DNA from: Candidatus Kaiserbacteria bacterium
GTDB taxonomy: Bacteria > Patescibacteria > Paceibacteria > UBA9973 > UBA2100
Direction of reading: 5' to 3'
Assembly: GCA_002401495.1 (NCBI GenBank)
Contig: NVTG01000084.1
Location: 1 to 6,135 of the forward strand
DNA length: 6,135 bases
Positions within the stretch are counted from its first letter, which is position 1. Each line of letters starts with the position of its first letter. Shown here in pieces: positions 1-5,740 of the stretch. The position numbers were made by a program, and so were the translations under genes. The notes beneath the pieces are model-generated. The model had not been told where the DNA came from. It made no database searches and saw only the letters and a list, made by a program, of their open reading frames with translations.

Positions 1-517
1 GTAATTGCTGATCAAAGCTCGGCTTCAACTGCCCGTGGATCAGAGCTGTCCTTGCTGTCCGGTTAAGAAGGTACCCCTGGATGCCGGCGTCGCTAAGGGC
101 CACCTGCCGCCTTTCCAACACGACATCGTTCTTCATTTCGGAAAAAAGTGGCTCTATAACTATCTCGTTGTCAGTACTATGAGCCCATTGATAGTTGGTT
201 ACGGAGTCGACACGTATTACATCGTTGAGTTTCCAAAAACGTTCGGTGATCTCACGAATCAAGCTCAATGACCGAGAGTTCAGCAGCCCCTGAGAATTGT
301 GAACAGCAAGAATTATGCTGTCGTCATTGCCAAACTCGACCTCAAATTGCTCGTAGGTTTGTAATTCGGGGTAGTCTTTTTCAAACCAAACTTTTGGTGA
401 AAAATCAGTTTTATAGTTAAACAAAATAGCACTCGCCAAAACCGCGCAAATCAAAGTAGTCGCTGCAAAAGCCAACCCGGGCCGGGTCACGATGAATTTA
501 AGAAACGTTTTTCGCAT
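1..517 (-). CDS. RND/MMPL-superfamily exporter, N-terminal part (cut by left edge)
   Basis: I translated this frame by hand from the ATG at 517. It stays open for 172 codons to the window edge, so only about the first fifth of a typical 750-850 residue RND/MMPL transporter is present. Residues about 13-33 form the first transmembrane helix after a short basic N-terminus (MRKTFLKFIVTRPG). A periplasmic loop follows with the family pattern DFSPKVWFEKDYPELQTYEQ, then FGNDDSIILAV, a V..V.SVTN stretch, IEPLF, and GYLLN....TALI..QL, typical of COG1033-type 'predicted exporters of the RND superfamily'. These are inner-membrane, proton-driven exporters of lipids or other hydrophobic cargo. The gene lies 54 nt after an acyltransferase and in the same cluster as a LolA-like protein and an outer-membrane barrel, a recurrent neighbourhood for this family. 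No Shine-Dalgarno precedes the ATG, and no in-frame ATG/GTG/TTG lies between it and the upstream stop. Family call fairly sure; substrate unknown. Confidence 0.85.
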   Translation of the reverse strand, partial: MRKTFLKFIVTRPGLAFAATTLICAVLASAILFNYKTDFSPKVWFEKDYPELQTYEQFEVEFGNDDSIILAVHNSQGLLNSRSLSLIREITERFWKLNDVIRVDSVTNYQWAHSTDNEIVIEPLFSEMKNDVVLERRQVALSDAGIQGYLLNRTARTALIHGQLKPSFDQQL

Positions 518-527
518 AGGTTTATAA

Positions 528-533
528 AGTATA
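528..533 (-). promoter_or_regulatory. Candidate -10 box in front of the RND exporter gene
   Basis: TATACT on the minus strand matches five of six positions of the sigma-70 -10 consensus. The -35 region is poor: the best fit, TTCAAT at 16-nt spacing, matches only three of six. Transcription from here would start about 4 nt before the ATG at 517, giving an essentially leaderless message. That would agree with the absence of a Shine-Dalgarno. Read-through from the upstream operon is an equally good explanation for expression. Confidence 0.2.
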
Positions 534-534
534 A

Positions 535-570
535 GTGCTATCCTAGAAATTGAATATCAGTGAATAGCAC
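535..570. repeat. 7-bp inverted repeat filling the acyltransferase/exporter gap
   Basis: GTGCTAT at 535-541 is the exact reverse complement of ATAGCAC at 564-570, with 22 nt between them. In the minus-strand transcript the right arm begins just after the acyltransferase stop codon. The left arm is followed by a moderately U-rich stretch (UUAUACUUU). It could be a weak terminator or attenuator trimming exporter expression, or chance: the stem is short and the loop large. Confidence 0.3.
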
Positions 571-571
571 C

Positions 572-1429
572 TTAATCACTTCCCCTTAAGCTTCTCTTTA
601 ATTTAATGTCTTTTTCTTTCCATCTTAGGTCCAGCCAGCTCTCGACCAGTCGTCTGTCAATAACTCCATTTCGCAAAAACTCGCGATCAAGATCATATTC
701 TTCTATTTCAATTAACAACTGCGAACAGCGGCCTTTGAAAAAATTCAATAAATTCATATCATCTTGGATAAAAACAGTCGCATCCAAAACTTTTCTGCCG
801 CAGCCAGAAAACGACTCAGCTGCCATGAAAAAACCACCTGATTTAGGGAAAAGTAAATGTTCAAAAGGACTATTTTTTTCCATTCGTTTTGCATATGTAA
901 AGCGGGTTCCTTCTGGAAAAACTGCGATAGTTGTGCGCAGCCCCTTGAGCTTTGCCAAAGATCTTTCGGCTAACTCGATATTTCTTCCCCCTCCTCCTCC
1001 TCCTCGTTTCACCATTGGAAAATCCAAGGCAAGCATCGCTTGCCCAACAACGGGAAGCCAAACAAGTCCCTCTTTTATAAAAAATCTAATCATCGATGTT
1101 CTCTTGTTCAAAACAAAGAGAAGAGCCATGACGTCCAGCCATGAACGGTGATTGCAAATCAGAAGATAGGATTGCTTCAGCGAAAGCTCCGCAGGCAAAC
1201 TCACATCTAATTTCGTCGGAACAAAAAATAGAACTATTCTGGCATTAAAAGAAATCCAAAATGATACTATCCAAGAAACAACTGAAAAAATAACTTCAGA
1301 TAAAACCTTTACAGGCATCAACAGTTTGATTACGACAAACACAAAAAATGGCACCGCAAAGAGTATCGTGCTGGATAAAAACACCAAAAGGATTATCAAT
1401 ACTCGTATCCACTCAAAAACTTGCATCAT
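572..1429 (-). CDS. YihG/PlsC-type lysophospholipid (1-acylglycerol-3-phosphate) acyltransferase family protein
   Basis: This 285-residue inner-membrane acyltransferase has the PlsC-fold signature: NHRSWLD (catalytic H94 and D99), the FFIKEGLVWLPVVGQAM block at 116-132, FPEGTRF at 171-177, and LFPKSGG at 193-199. Hydrophobic segments occupy residues about 10-35 and 42-70. Overall it follows the E. coli YihG subfamily: similar N-terminal helices ending in LLMPV, YLLICNH, ALDFPMVKR, and a C-terminal W.....WKEKD. Family members transfer an acyl chain to a lysophospholipid. I chose the ATG at 1429 (a second ATG sits at 1426) because it begins the hydrophobic helix and lies 7 nt after the beta-barrel stop, with an AGG 6 nt upstream. 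A longer start at 1525 would overlap the upstream gene by 89 nt. Oddity: six glycines at 143-148 replace the longer linker found in YihG. Family confident; acceptor substrate unknown. Confidence 0.88.
   Translation of the reverse strand: MMQVFEWIRVLIILLVFLSSTILFAVPFFVFVVIKLLMPVKVLSEVIFSVVSWIVSFWISFNARIVLFFVPTKLDVSLPAELSLKQSYLLICNHRSWLDVMALLFVLNKRTSMIRFFIKEGLVWLPVVGQAMLALDFPMVKRGGGGGGRNIELAERSLAKLKGLRTTIAVFPEGTRFTYAKRMEKNSPFEHLLFPKSGGFFMAAESFSGCGRKVLDATVFIQDDMNLLNFFKGRCSQLLIEIEEYDLDREFLRNGVIDRRLVESWLDLRWKEKDIKLKRSLRGSD
986..1005 (-). repeat. (GAG)5 trinucleotide tract encoding six consecutive glycines
   Basis: On the minus strand, GAG is repeated five times (1005-991) and followed by GGGGA. 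In the acyltransferase frame it reads GGA four times, then GGG, GGA, giving Gly143-Gly148. It lies between the MVKR element and the FPEGTRF motif, in a linker. Slippage here would change linker length without shifting the frame. The same bases contain several overlapping AGGAGG Shine-Dalgarno-like matches inside a coding region. Confidence 0.8.
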
Positions 1430-1436
1430 GAAAGAC

Positions 1437-3056
1437 CTAAAAAAAACGACTGAGTTGTAAAAAACCGTAGTTATCTTTATCAAACTGTTCGAGTCCAATT
1501 GCAATTTGCTGCTGCTTTGGGGCATTTATATAACGAACTCCCAGTTTAATCTTCCAATTCGTCCACAACCGTTGTGAATAACTTAAAGAAGCCAAGACCT
1601 GCTCGCTTACATCTAAATCAACATCGATAAGAAGACGAACCTCTTTAGCTTGCACATCATTGAAGTTTACGCGAAATCCAAAAGCTATATCGTTTTGGAA
1701 TGAGCTAATTTTCTGCCGGTCAATTTCAGACGACTCGTCACTGATACCAAACAGTTTTTGGTACTCGACAAAAGTTGTCAGAGCGCCTCCCCATAAGTCC
1801 ATTTCGCGTTCAACACCAACTGCCCCAAAAGAATGACTTTTCTTTTTTAAGGTGCCAAATATTGTAGGTTGTACGGGGTTGGTCACAAGCCTGCGCAACG
1901 ACTCAGCCTTAAAAATAAAACTTTCCAGTGACCAAACCATACTGAATCCAAGCGATGCTATCGGAAAGAAAACTGGGCGAAAACTCTGACTGCTATTTTG
2001 AAAAACAATTTCAGGAGTGCGACGATCAATTTGATCAACAAAAAATAGACTCAAGTCGGCACGACCGATAGTACGGCTAAACCGCGCCGCAAATTGATGA
2101 AACTGAGATTTTTCAACAAGAGTGCCATCTTTTTTAACAAAAACAGGGTCGCCCATACTCTCGCCAGGATCGAGTAAATTAAACCTCGACTTGGCTCCTG
2201 GAAAGCTTGGCCCTAAAACAAAAGGCATATAAACAAGCTCTAAAAACCCAAATGCGAGCTTCATTTTTAAGGTCACTGCAGCCTCACCTATTTTTTCGAG
2301 ATTTTCGATCTCGCTATCAAAGTTCACGCTATTAAGCAGTTCTGCCGGGGTAAAAAGATCCAGTTGACTCCAGTTGAACACCTGAAATCCCACTCTCAAC
2401 TGAATAAAGTCACGTGAATAAGAAAGCCAAATATCTTCAGGGAAAATTTTATTTCGGTCAGAGTCCAAGGCATCGACACGGGCAAAGGCTTTTATCTTCG
2501 CAGCCCATATTTCAGAATCGGATTCAAAGGGAATCTCTGCGCGGGCAAAGATACCTGCCGCGCCATCTGAAGTCGCATTTTTACCGTCGACCTCTTGAAA
2601 GGCTCGGCCTTCAAATTGCAGCTCACCGCCGAACTCTCCAGGCTGCAATACAAAACGTCTTTTTGTCCCAAGGAACTCAGAAACTTCGCTGTAGCGGTCC
2701 CAGCTAAATTCAACCGAGTCTTTTTCTGGCGACTCTCTTCTGTTACCCGAGAACTGCTCTTCTATGATTCGATCAAATCCCGCTTCAGATCGAGTTCTTT
2801 TCTTTCGAATCTTTCTGCGGCGATTCGCACGGCTGCTTTTTTTTCGCCTTTTGTTTTTCAGCCTTCTTTTGGACCTTTTTCTGCGCGCTCTTTTTCTTCT
2901 TAGTTTTTGACTTGCTTCTCTACTGACTCCCGACTCGTACTGTTGATCCTCGACAATGGAGATACCATCTTCATCGTAATCAATTTCTGCCCGAGCCGCT
3001 GGGGAAAGTGATAAAAAACTAAGAGTGATTGCGAAGAACAGTGCTTTCACAGACAT
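1437..3056 (-). CDS. Outer-membrane beta-barrel protein (porin-like, DUF1302-like pattern) with polybasic N-terminal segment
   Basis: This 539-residue exported protein has a Sec signal peptide (about 1-23, likely cut after SPAARA). A short acidic stretch (IDYDEDG) follows, then an extremely basic segment (51-89). From about residue 137 there are alternating polar/hydrophobic strands ending in LQLSRFF. A terminal aromatic residue after amphipathic strands is the usual beta-barrel assembly signal. The middle, with RVGFQVFNWSQLDLFTPAEL (221-240), then ENLEKIGE and MPFVLGPSFPG, resembles barrel proteins encoded beside LolA-like proteins and RND exporters (DUF1302-like); this is a by-eye match. 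It probably provides the outer-membrane end of the export route. Its ATG directly abuts the TAA of the LolA-like gene (TAAATG). The nearest Shine-Dalgarno-like sequence, AAGGA, lies 16 nt away, so translational coupling is likely. Barrel call good; exact family uncertain. Confidence 0.78.
   Translation of the reverse strand: MSVKALFFAITLSFLSLSPAARAEIDYDEDGISIVEDQQYESGVSREASQKLRRKRARRKRSKRRLKNKRRKKSSRANRRRKIRKKRTRSEAGFDRIIEEQFSGNRRESPEKDSVEFSWDRYSEVSEFLGTKRRFVLQPGEFGGELQFEGRAFQEVDGKNATSDGAAGIFARAEIPFESDSEIWAAKIKAFARVDALDSDRNKIFPEDIWLSYSRDFIQLRVGFQVFNWSQLDLFTPAELLNSVNFDSEIENLEKIGEAAVTLKMKLAFGFLELVYMPFVLGPSFPGAKSRFNLLDPGESMGDPVFVKKDGTLVEKSQFHQFAARFSRTIGRADLSLFFVDQIDRRTPEIVFQNSSQSFRPVFFPIASLGFSMVWSLESFIFKAESLRRLVTNPVQPTIFGTLKKKSHSFGAVGVEREMDLWGGALTTFVEYQKLFGISDESSEIDRQKISSFQNDIAFGFRVNFNDVQAKEVRLLIDVDLDVSEQVLASLSYSQRLWTNWKIKLGVRYINAPKQQQIAIGLEQFDKDNYGFLQLSRFF
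2790..2906 (-). other. Polybasic segment of the beta-barrel protein (residues 51-89)
   Basis: Twenty-eight of these 39 residues are Arg or Lys, with runs such as RRKRARRKRSKRR and RRRKIRKKR. It lies after the acidic mature N-terminus and before the first predicted strands, so it should face the periplasm or the outside as a soluble tail. The coding strand is very purine-rich here (AAG/AGA/CGA codons). Reading frame and signal peptide are continuous on both sides, so a frameshift artefact is not indicated. Confidence 0.8.
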
Positions 3057-3854
3057 TTATTTTTTTAGATATTCCTTCTGAAAATCTCTTGAGGAAAACT
3101 TTCGCTTGAGCCGCGTTTTTTTCCACACCAATGTAGATTTCTTCCTGGTCTGAACGTTTCTCATTTCAGTCCTACTGGGCCGCCACCACTCGTCGATCCG
3201 GCGATAACCGATAAACTTCGCAACTTTTAGAAGCTCTCCCTTGCGGTCAAAGTACTCCACTTTTAGCGGAGACTTATATTTCTTGTCCATCCAGACTATT
3301 TGCTTACTGTAACCGCTATACTTGTCTTTAGGCTTCTGCTCTAACACCCAAACCTTGCGCCCCTTATACTTACCTTCCTTTAAAAAGCGATGGCGAAATT
3401 TTTCGATATTTCTCCCACCAAGATCTTCATAGGAAAATTCCGATCCGAGAAAGGAGCCAGTTTTAAGTCGAGAGCTAATTCTTTTAACCTTTCGATAAGC
3501 GGGAAGATAGACCCATTGGTCGTCACCAGAATCTAGGTGAGTCCAGGTCAATAGCTTGGTCCCTTTAACATCAGCCGGACGCATAAAGGTCAACAATGAC
3601 TGATCCCCATCACCCCGTTTCTCACGCCGCTTAACAATAAGTTCGCGACGAACTTGTTGTCCGCTTCGAGTTTCGAGTACCATTGTTGCCTTCGATTGTT
3701 CGCCAACATACCCCGCGTTGGCATCCTGACAAAATTTTGCGATCTTGTAACCTTTGCGAACAGATTTCGACGCAGAGGATGAACTAATAACCCACAAAGA
3801 GACGAGAAAAAAACCTAGAAAAAAACGACAGCTTCGTTCTAACAGAGTGACCAT
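3057..3854 (-). CDS. LolA-like periplasmic protein ('outer membrane lipoprotein-sorting protein', COG2834 / PF17131 type)
   Basis: This 265-residue protein has an N-terminal signal sequence: a basic start, a hydrophobic core at about 11-24, and a Ser-rich c-region with likely cleavage near SSSSA-SK. The rest shows the family pattern: a strand-rich region with RRELIVKRR (69-77), then LLTFMRPADVKGTKLL (87-102), DDQWVYLPAYRKVKRI (111-126), a SFLGSEFSYEDL block (134-145), and a C-terminal IVWMDKKYKSPLKVEYFD (186-203). This is the LolA-like half-barrel fold that binds acyl chains, found next to RND/MMPL exporters. A role as periplasmic shuttle or adaptor between exporter and outer-membrane barrel is inferred. 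It is the first gene of the envelope cluster. The ATG at 3854 has no good Shine-Dalgarno (AAAGGG is about 15 nt upstream), and the frame closes with TGA upstream with no alternative start. The mature protein is strongly basic. Confidence 0.85.
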   Translation of the reverse strand: MVTLLERSCRFFLGFFLVSLWVISSSSASKSVRKGYKIAKFCQDANAGYVGEQSKATMVLETRSGQQVRRELIVKRREKRGDGDQSLLTFMRPADVKGTKLLTWTHLDSGDDQWVYLPAYRKVKRISSRLKTGSFLGSEFSYEDLGGRNIEKFRHRFLKEGKYKGRKVWVLEQKPKDKYSGYSKQIVWMDKKYKSPLKVEYFDRKGELLKVAKFIGYRRIDEWWRPSRTEMRNVQTRKKSTLVWKKTRLKRKFSSRDFQKEYLKK

Positions 3855-3922
3855 AAAGAGAAAACCGACCCTTTCATAAAAGTCTATTTTCTCTCACATT
3901 GGAACACTCTGCAAGCTCTCCC

Positions 3923-3957
3923 AGAACAAGGTGTCTCAGAATGAGACACCTTGTTCT
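3923..3957. terminator. Perfect 16-bp hairpin between fba and the envelope cluster (terminator candidate)
   Basis: The arms 3923-3938 and 3942-3957 are exact reverse complements around a 3-nt loop; the core is GTGTCTCAGAATGAGACAC. It lies 21 nt past the fba stop codon and 68 nt before the LolA-like start. Read as RNA in either direction, an inner 10-bp stem is followed by UGUUCU, an imperfect U-tract that pairs with AGAACA on the other side. That layout suits a bidirectional intrinsic terminator. No true run of U follows the full stem. The perfect symmetry would also suit a dimeric regulator's operator for the downstream cluster. Confidence 0.5.
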
Positions 3958-3978
3958 CCCGCTATCCCAACTGCCAGT

Positions 3979-5004
3979 TTACTGACAAATAGTCTCGTTC
4001 GCAGATCTCAGGTCACTACAGGCCTGGACTATTCGCGCAGTCATCGACTTTTCAGCCAATTTCATCCATACGCGAGGATCGTAAAACTTCTTGGAGCCGA
4101 CGTCGCCCTCAACCTTCAATACCTGGTCGTAGTTTTTAAGCATAAAATCCACTACTGCCCGAGTGTAAGTATACTGGGTGTCTGTATCAATATTCATTTT
4201 AATCACACCGTATTCAAGCGTCTCTCGAATCTCTTCGATCGACGAGCCCGAGCCACCATGAAAAACAAGATGTTGCGCGCCCGCTTCTCCAAATTCTTTA
4301 ACTACAGCATCGCGACCGTTTTTTAATATCTCGGGTCGCAACTTTACATTCCCAGGCTTATAAACGCCGTGAACATTACCAAAAGTCGCAGCTAACATGT
4401 ATCGCCCAATATTTCCGAGTTGGCGGCCAACTTCGACCATTTCTTCTGGGCTAGTATAGAGTTTTTCGGCTGGCATATTTTCGTTGTTTACACCATCCTC
4501 TTCGCCGCCAACGACTCCGGTTTCAACCTCAAGGATGATTTCATTTTTTGCACATCGCTCAAGCAGTTGCTTGGAAATTTCGAGGTTTTCTTTAAGTGGC
4601 AATTCCGAACCATCGAACATATGCGAATGAAAAAGGTTCTCAAGTCCTTGAGATCGCCTGCGCTCAGTCTCTGCAATCAACGGAATCAAAAAGCTATCGA
4701 CTTTCTTTGCTGGACAGTGGTCAGTGTGCAAAGCAATCGTCACATCGTAGGACTCGGCAACAAGATGACAATGTTGTGCAAGCGAGATGGCACCTATAAC
4801 GGCTGACTTAACAGACTGGCCTGAAGCAAACTCGCCCCCACCAGTCGAGACCTGAATAATCCCATCCGACTTCGCTTGAGAAAATGCTTCAATTGCGGCA
4901 TTGGCCGTCGAGGTGGAAGTGACATTGATCGCTGGATAGGCATACTTTCCTTTGTATGCGCGATCTAACATTTCGCAATAAGATTTGTGGTTTGCTATTG
5001 GCAT
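3979..5004 (-). CDS. fba: Class II (zinc-dependent) fructose-1,6-bisphosphate aldolase
   Basis: This 341-residue cytosolic enzyme reversibly cleaves fructose-1,6-bisphosphate to dihydroxyacetone phosphate and glyceraldehyde-3-phosphate in glycolysis and gluconeogenesis. Class II landmarks are all present: ALHTDHCP with catalytic D95 and zinc ligand H96, VVGGEEDG (164-171), GNVHGVYKPG with zinc ligand H212, VFHGGSGS with zinc ligand H249, and the phosphate-binding NIDTDTQ (271-277). Length and wording (STGGGEFASG, KLYTSPEE, VYKPGNVKLRPEIL, FYDPRVWMK) match the approximately 345-residue mycobacterial-type Fba almost throughout. It appears full length and intact. The ATG at 5004 is set by AAGGAG 8 nt upstream. 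That Shine-Dalgarno overlaps the TAA of the preceding gene, only 12 nt away, so the two are probably co-transcribed. A strong hairpin lies just after the stop. The identification is essentially certain. Confidence 0.97.
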   Translation of the reverse strand: MPIANHKSYCEMLDRAYKGKYAYPAINVTSTSTANAAIEAFSQAKSDGIIQVSTGGGEFASGQSVKSAVIGAISLAQHCHLVAESYDVTIALHTDHCPAKKVDSFLIPLIAETERRRSQGLENLFHSHMFDGSELPLKENLEISKQLLERCAKNEIILEVETGVVGGEEDGVNNENMPAEKLYTSPEEMVEVGRQLGNIGRYMLAATFGNVHGVYKPGNVKLRPEILKNGRDAVVKEFGEAGAQHLVFHGGSGSSIEEIRETLEYGVIKMNIDTDTQYTYTRAVVDFMLKNYDQVLKVEGDVGSKKFYDPRVWMKLAEKSMTARIVQACSDLRSANETICQ

Positions 5005-5012
5005 TTGACTCT

Positions 5013-5018
5013 CTCCTT
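5013..5018 (-). promoter_or_regulatory. Shine-Dalgarno of fba, overlapping the upstream stop codon
   Basis: AAGGAG, eight nt before the fba ATG, shares its first two bases with the TAA (5019-5017) of the upstream secreted-protein gene. It fixes the fba start and implies that ribosomes finishing the first gene can pass directly to fba. Confidence 0.85.
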
Positions 5019-5559
5019 AGTTGGACACGTCACTAGATGATTGAATAGTTGACTCAACAGAGAACTGGCATTGATTCAAATTAAACTCACGATAAAATTC
5101 GTGGCGATGGCGGGGATTACGACCGTCGGGACGCGAGAAAAACACCTTCAGTGTTTTAACCGCAACATGCCTCATTGGCTCTTCTAAAGAAACCAAGAAC
5201 TCTCTAGTAATTAACTGGCTGTATAGTTCTCGACCGTATGCAGGCTCTTTACAACCGACGACATACCCTGTTTGCTTTGAAATTGAGCAGACCAGCCCCG
5301 TAGTCAACTCACTCACAGTGGTTTCGACCCGTCCTGTTCCCGGAACTTTCTTTTTATTTGTCAGCACAAGGCGAAGCTGTGGTTGAGCTCCCTTGGTAAA
5401 ATCAAAGTCTAATCGCTCTGTGCCTTTTGGAAATTTTAAACGTCCACGTTCACAAAAGAACGACCGCTCAAAAGATTGATCAATCTTTTGACCAAGCGAT
5501 TGACCAGCAGAAGTTAACGACAAAAATAAAATGCTAAAGAGAAGTATAAAGTAGCCCAT
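5017..5559 (-). CDS. Small secreted/periplasmic protein of unknown function, four cysteines
   Basis: I do not recognise this 180-residue protein. It begins with a clear signal peptide (hydrophobic core at 3-16; likely signal peptidase I cleavage after SLTSA at residue 18). There is no cysteine at the cleavage site, so it is not an obvious lipoprotein. The mature part has four cysteines (36, 91, 103, 164), enough for two disulfides, and many short beta-prone stretches (LDFDF, QLRLVLTN, LVCSIS, LKVFFSRP). This suggests a small soluble beta-rich periplasmic protein. A His/Arg-rich patch, RNPRHRHEFYREF, sits at 147-159. The ATG at 5559 has AAGG 7 nt upstream. It lies immediately before fba in an apparent two-gene operon. 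A housekeeping glycolytic gene behind a secreted protein is an odd pairing, and a functional link is not implied. Confidence 0.75.
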   Translation of the reverse strand: MGYFILLFSILFLSLTSAGQSLGQKIDQSFERSFFCERGRLKFPKGTERLDFDFTKGAQPQLRLVLTNKKKVPGTGRVETTVSELTTGLVCSISKQTGYVVGCKEPAYGRELYSQLITREFLVSLEEPMRHVAVKTLKVFFSRPDGRNPRHRHEFYREFNLNQCQFSVESTIQSSSDVSN

Positions 5560-5567
5560 ACCAGAGC

Positions 5568-5596
5568 CTTATACTGGCAAGCCCGTAAGAATTCAA
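5568..5596 (-). promoter_or_regulatory. Candidate sigma-70-type promoter for the secreted-protein/fba pair
   Basis: On the minus strand, TTGAAT (5596-5591, four of six matches to TTGACA) and TATAAG (5573-5568, five of six matches to TATAAT) are separated by exactly 17 nt. The predicted start would fall about 2 nt before the ATG at 5559, leaving almost no 5' leader and cutting off the AAGG ribosome site. A second -10-like TATTAT at 5617-5612 would leave a leader of about 45 nt but has a poor -35. One of the two probably drives the operon. Confidence 0.4.
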
Positions 5597-5651
5597 ATTC
5601 CACTCTAATAGATAATAACGCGTCCCGTTGGCGCCGAAAAACGTCACTTCT

Positions 5652-5717
5652 GCCGGAGGTCGACAGCCTCCAATTGCCAGACCGGCCTAGACTCCCGGAG
5701 CCGTCTCTCCAATACGG
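5652..5717. other. GC-rich patch of inverted repeats in the divergent intergenic region
   Basis: The 249 nt between the divergent genes (5560-5808) hold no ORF I would call. Within it, this patch is clearly more GC-rich than its flanks and contains several inverted repeats. GGAGG/CCTCC (5655-5659 and 5667-5671) is nested in GCCGG/CCGGC (5652-5656 and 5682-5686). CTCC-C-GGAG lies at 5692-5700, and CCGT/ACGG at 5701-5704 and 5714-5717. CCAATTGC occurs at 5670-5677 and again at 5722-5729, 52 nt apart. It could be a structured leader, a small RNA or tandem operators. I could not fit it to a tRNA or a riboswitch class I know. Confidence 0.35.
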
Positions 5718-5740
5718 CCCACCAATTGCAAACTAATCGC

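Noticed and set aside
5..271. Plus-strand ORF of 88 codons at the left end
   Set aside because: It lies antisense to the open RND exporter frame, which has a clear membrane helix and family motifs; the plus-strand product shows no recognisable features.
606..1151. Plus-strand ORF of 181 codons
   Set aside because: Antisense to the acyltransferase, whose HX4D and FPEGTR motifs are in frame; the Pro run is just the complement of the glycine repeat.
1430..1525. Longer start (ATG 1525) for the acyltransferase
   Set aside because: It would overlap the beta-barrel gene by 89 nt and add a non-hydrophobic leader; the ATG at 1429, 7 nt after the upstream stop, begins the membrane helix as in YihG relatives.
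3839..3877. A 12-codon ORF (ATG 3877) overlapping the LolA-like start, as a leader peptide
   Set aside because: No ribosome site precedes it, the peptide has no regulatory codon run, and short ORFs like this are expected by chance.
3905..3922. Sigma-54-type promoter (TGG...TTGC on the minus strand) before the LolA-like gene
   Set aside because: The GG and GC elements are separated by 8 nt rather than the required 10, so the site does not fit the -24/-12 spacing.
3931..4326. Plus-strand ORF of 131 codons
   Set aside because: Antisense to fba, and its start lies inside the 16-bp hairpin; no plausible start site or protein features.
5652..5730. Possible tRNA or tRNA-like gene, from the GGAGG-N7-CCTCC hairpin resembling a T-arm
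   Set aside because: The loop is TCGACAG rather than a TTCGANT-type T-loop, and no matching 7-bp acceptor stem, anticodon arm or CCA end could be found on either strand.
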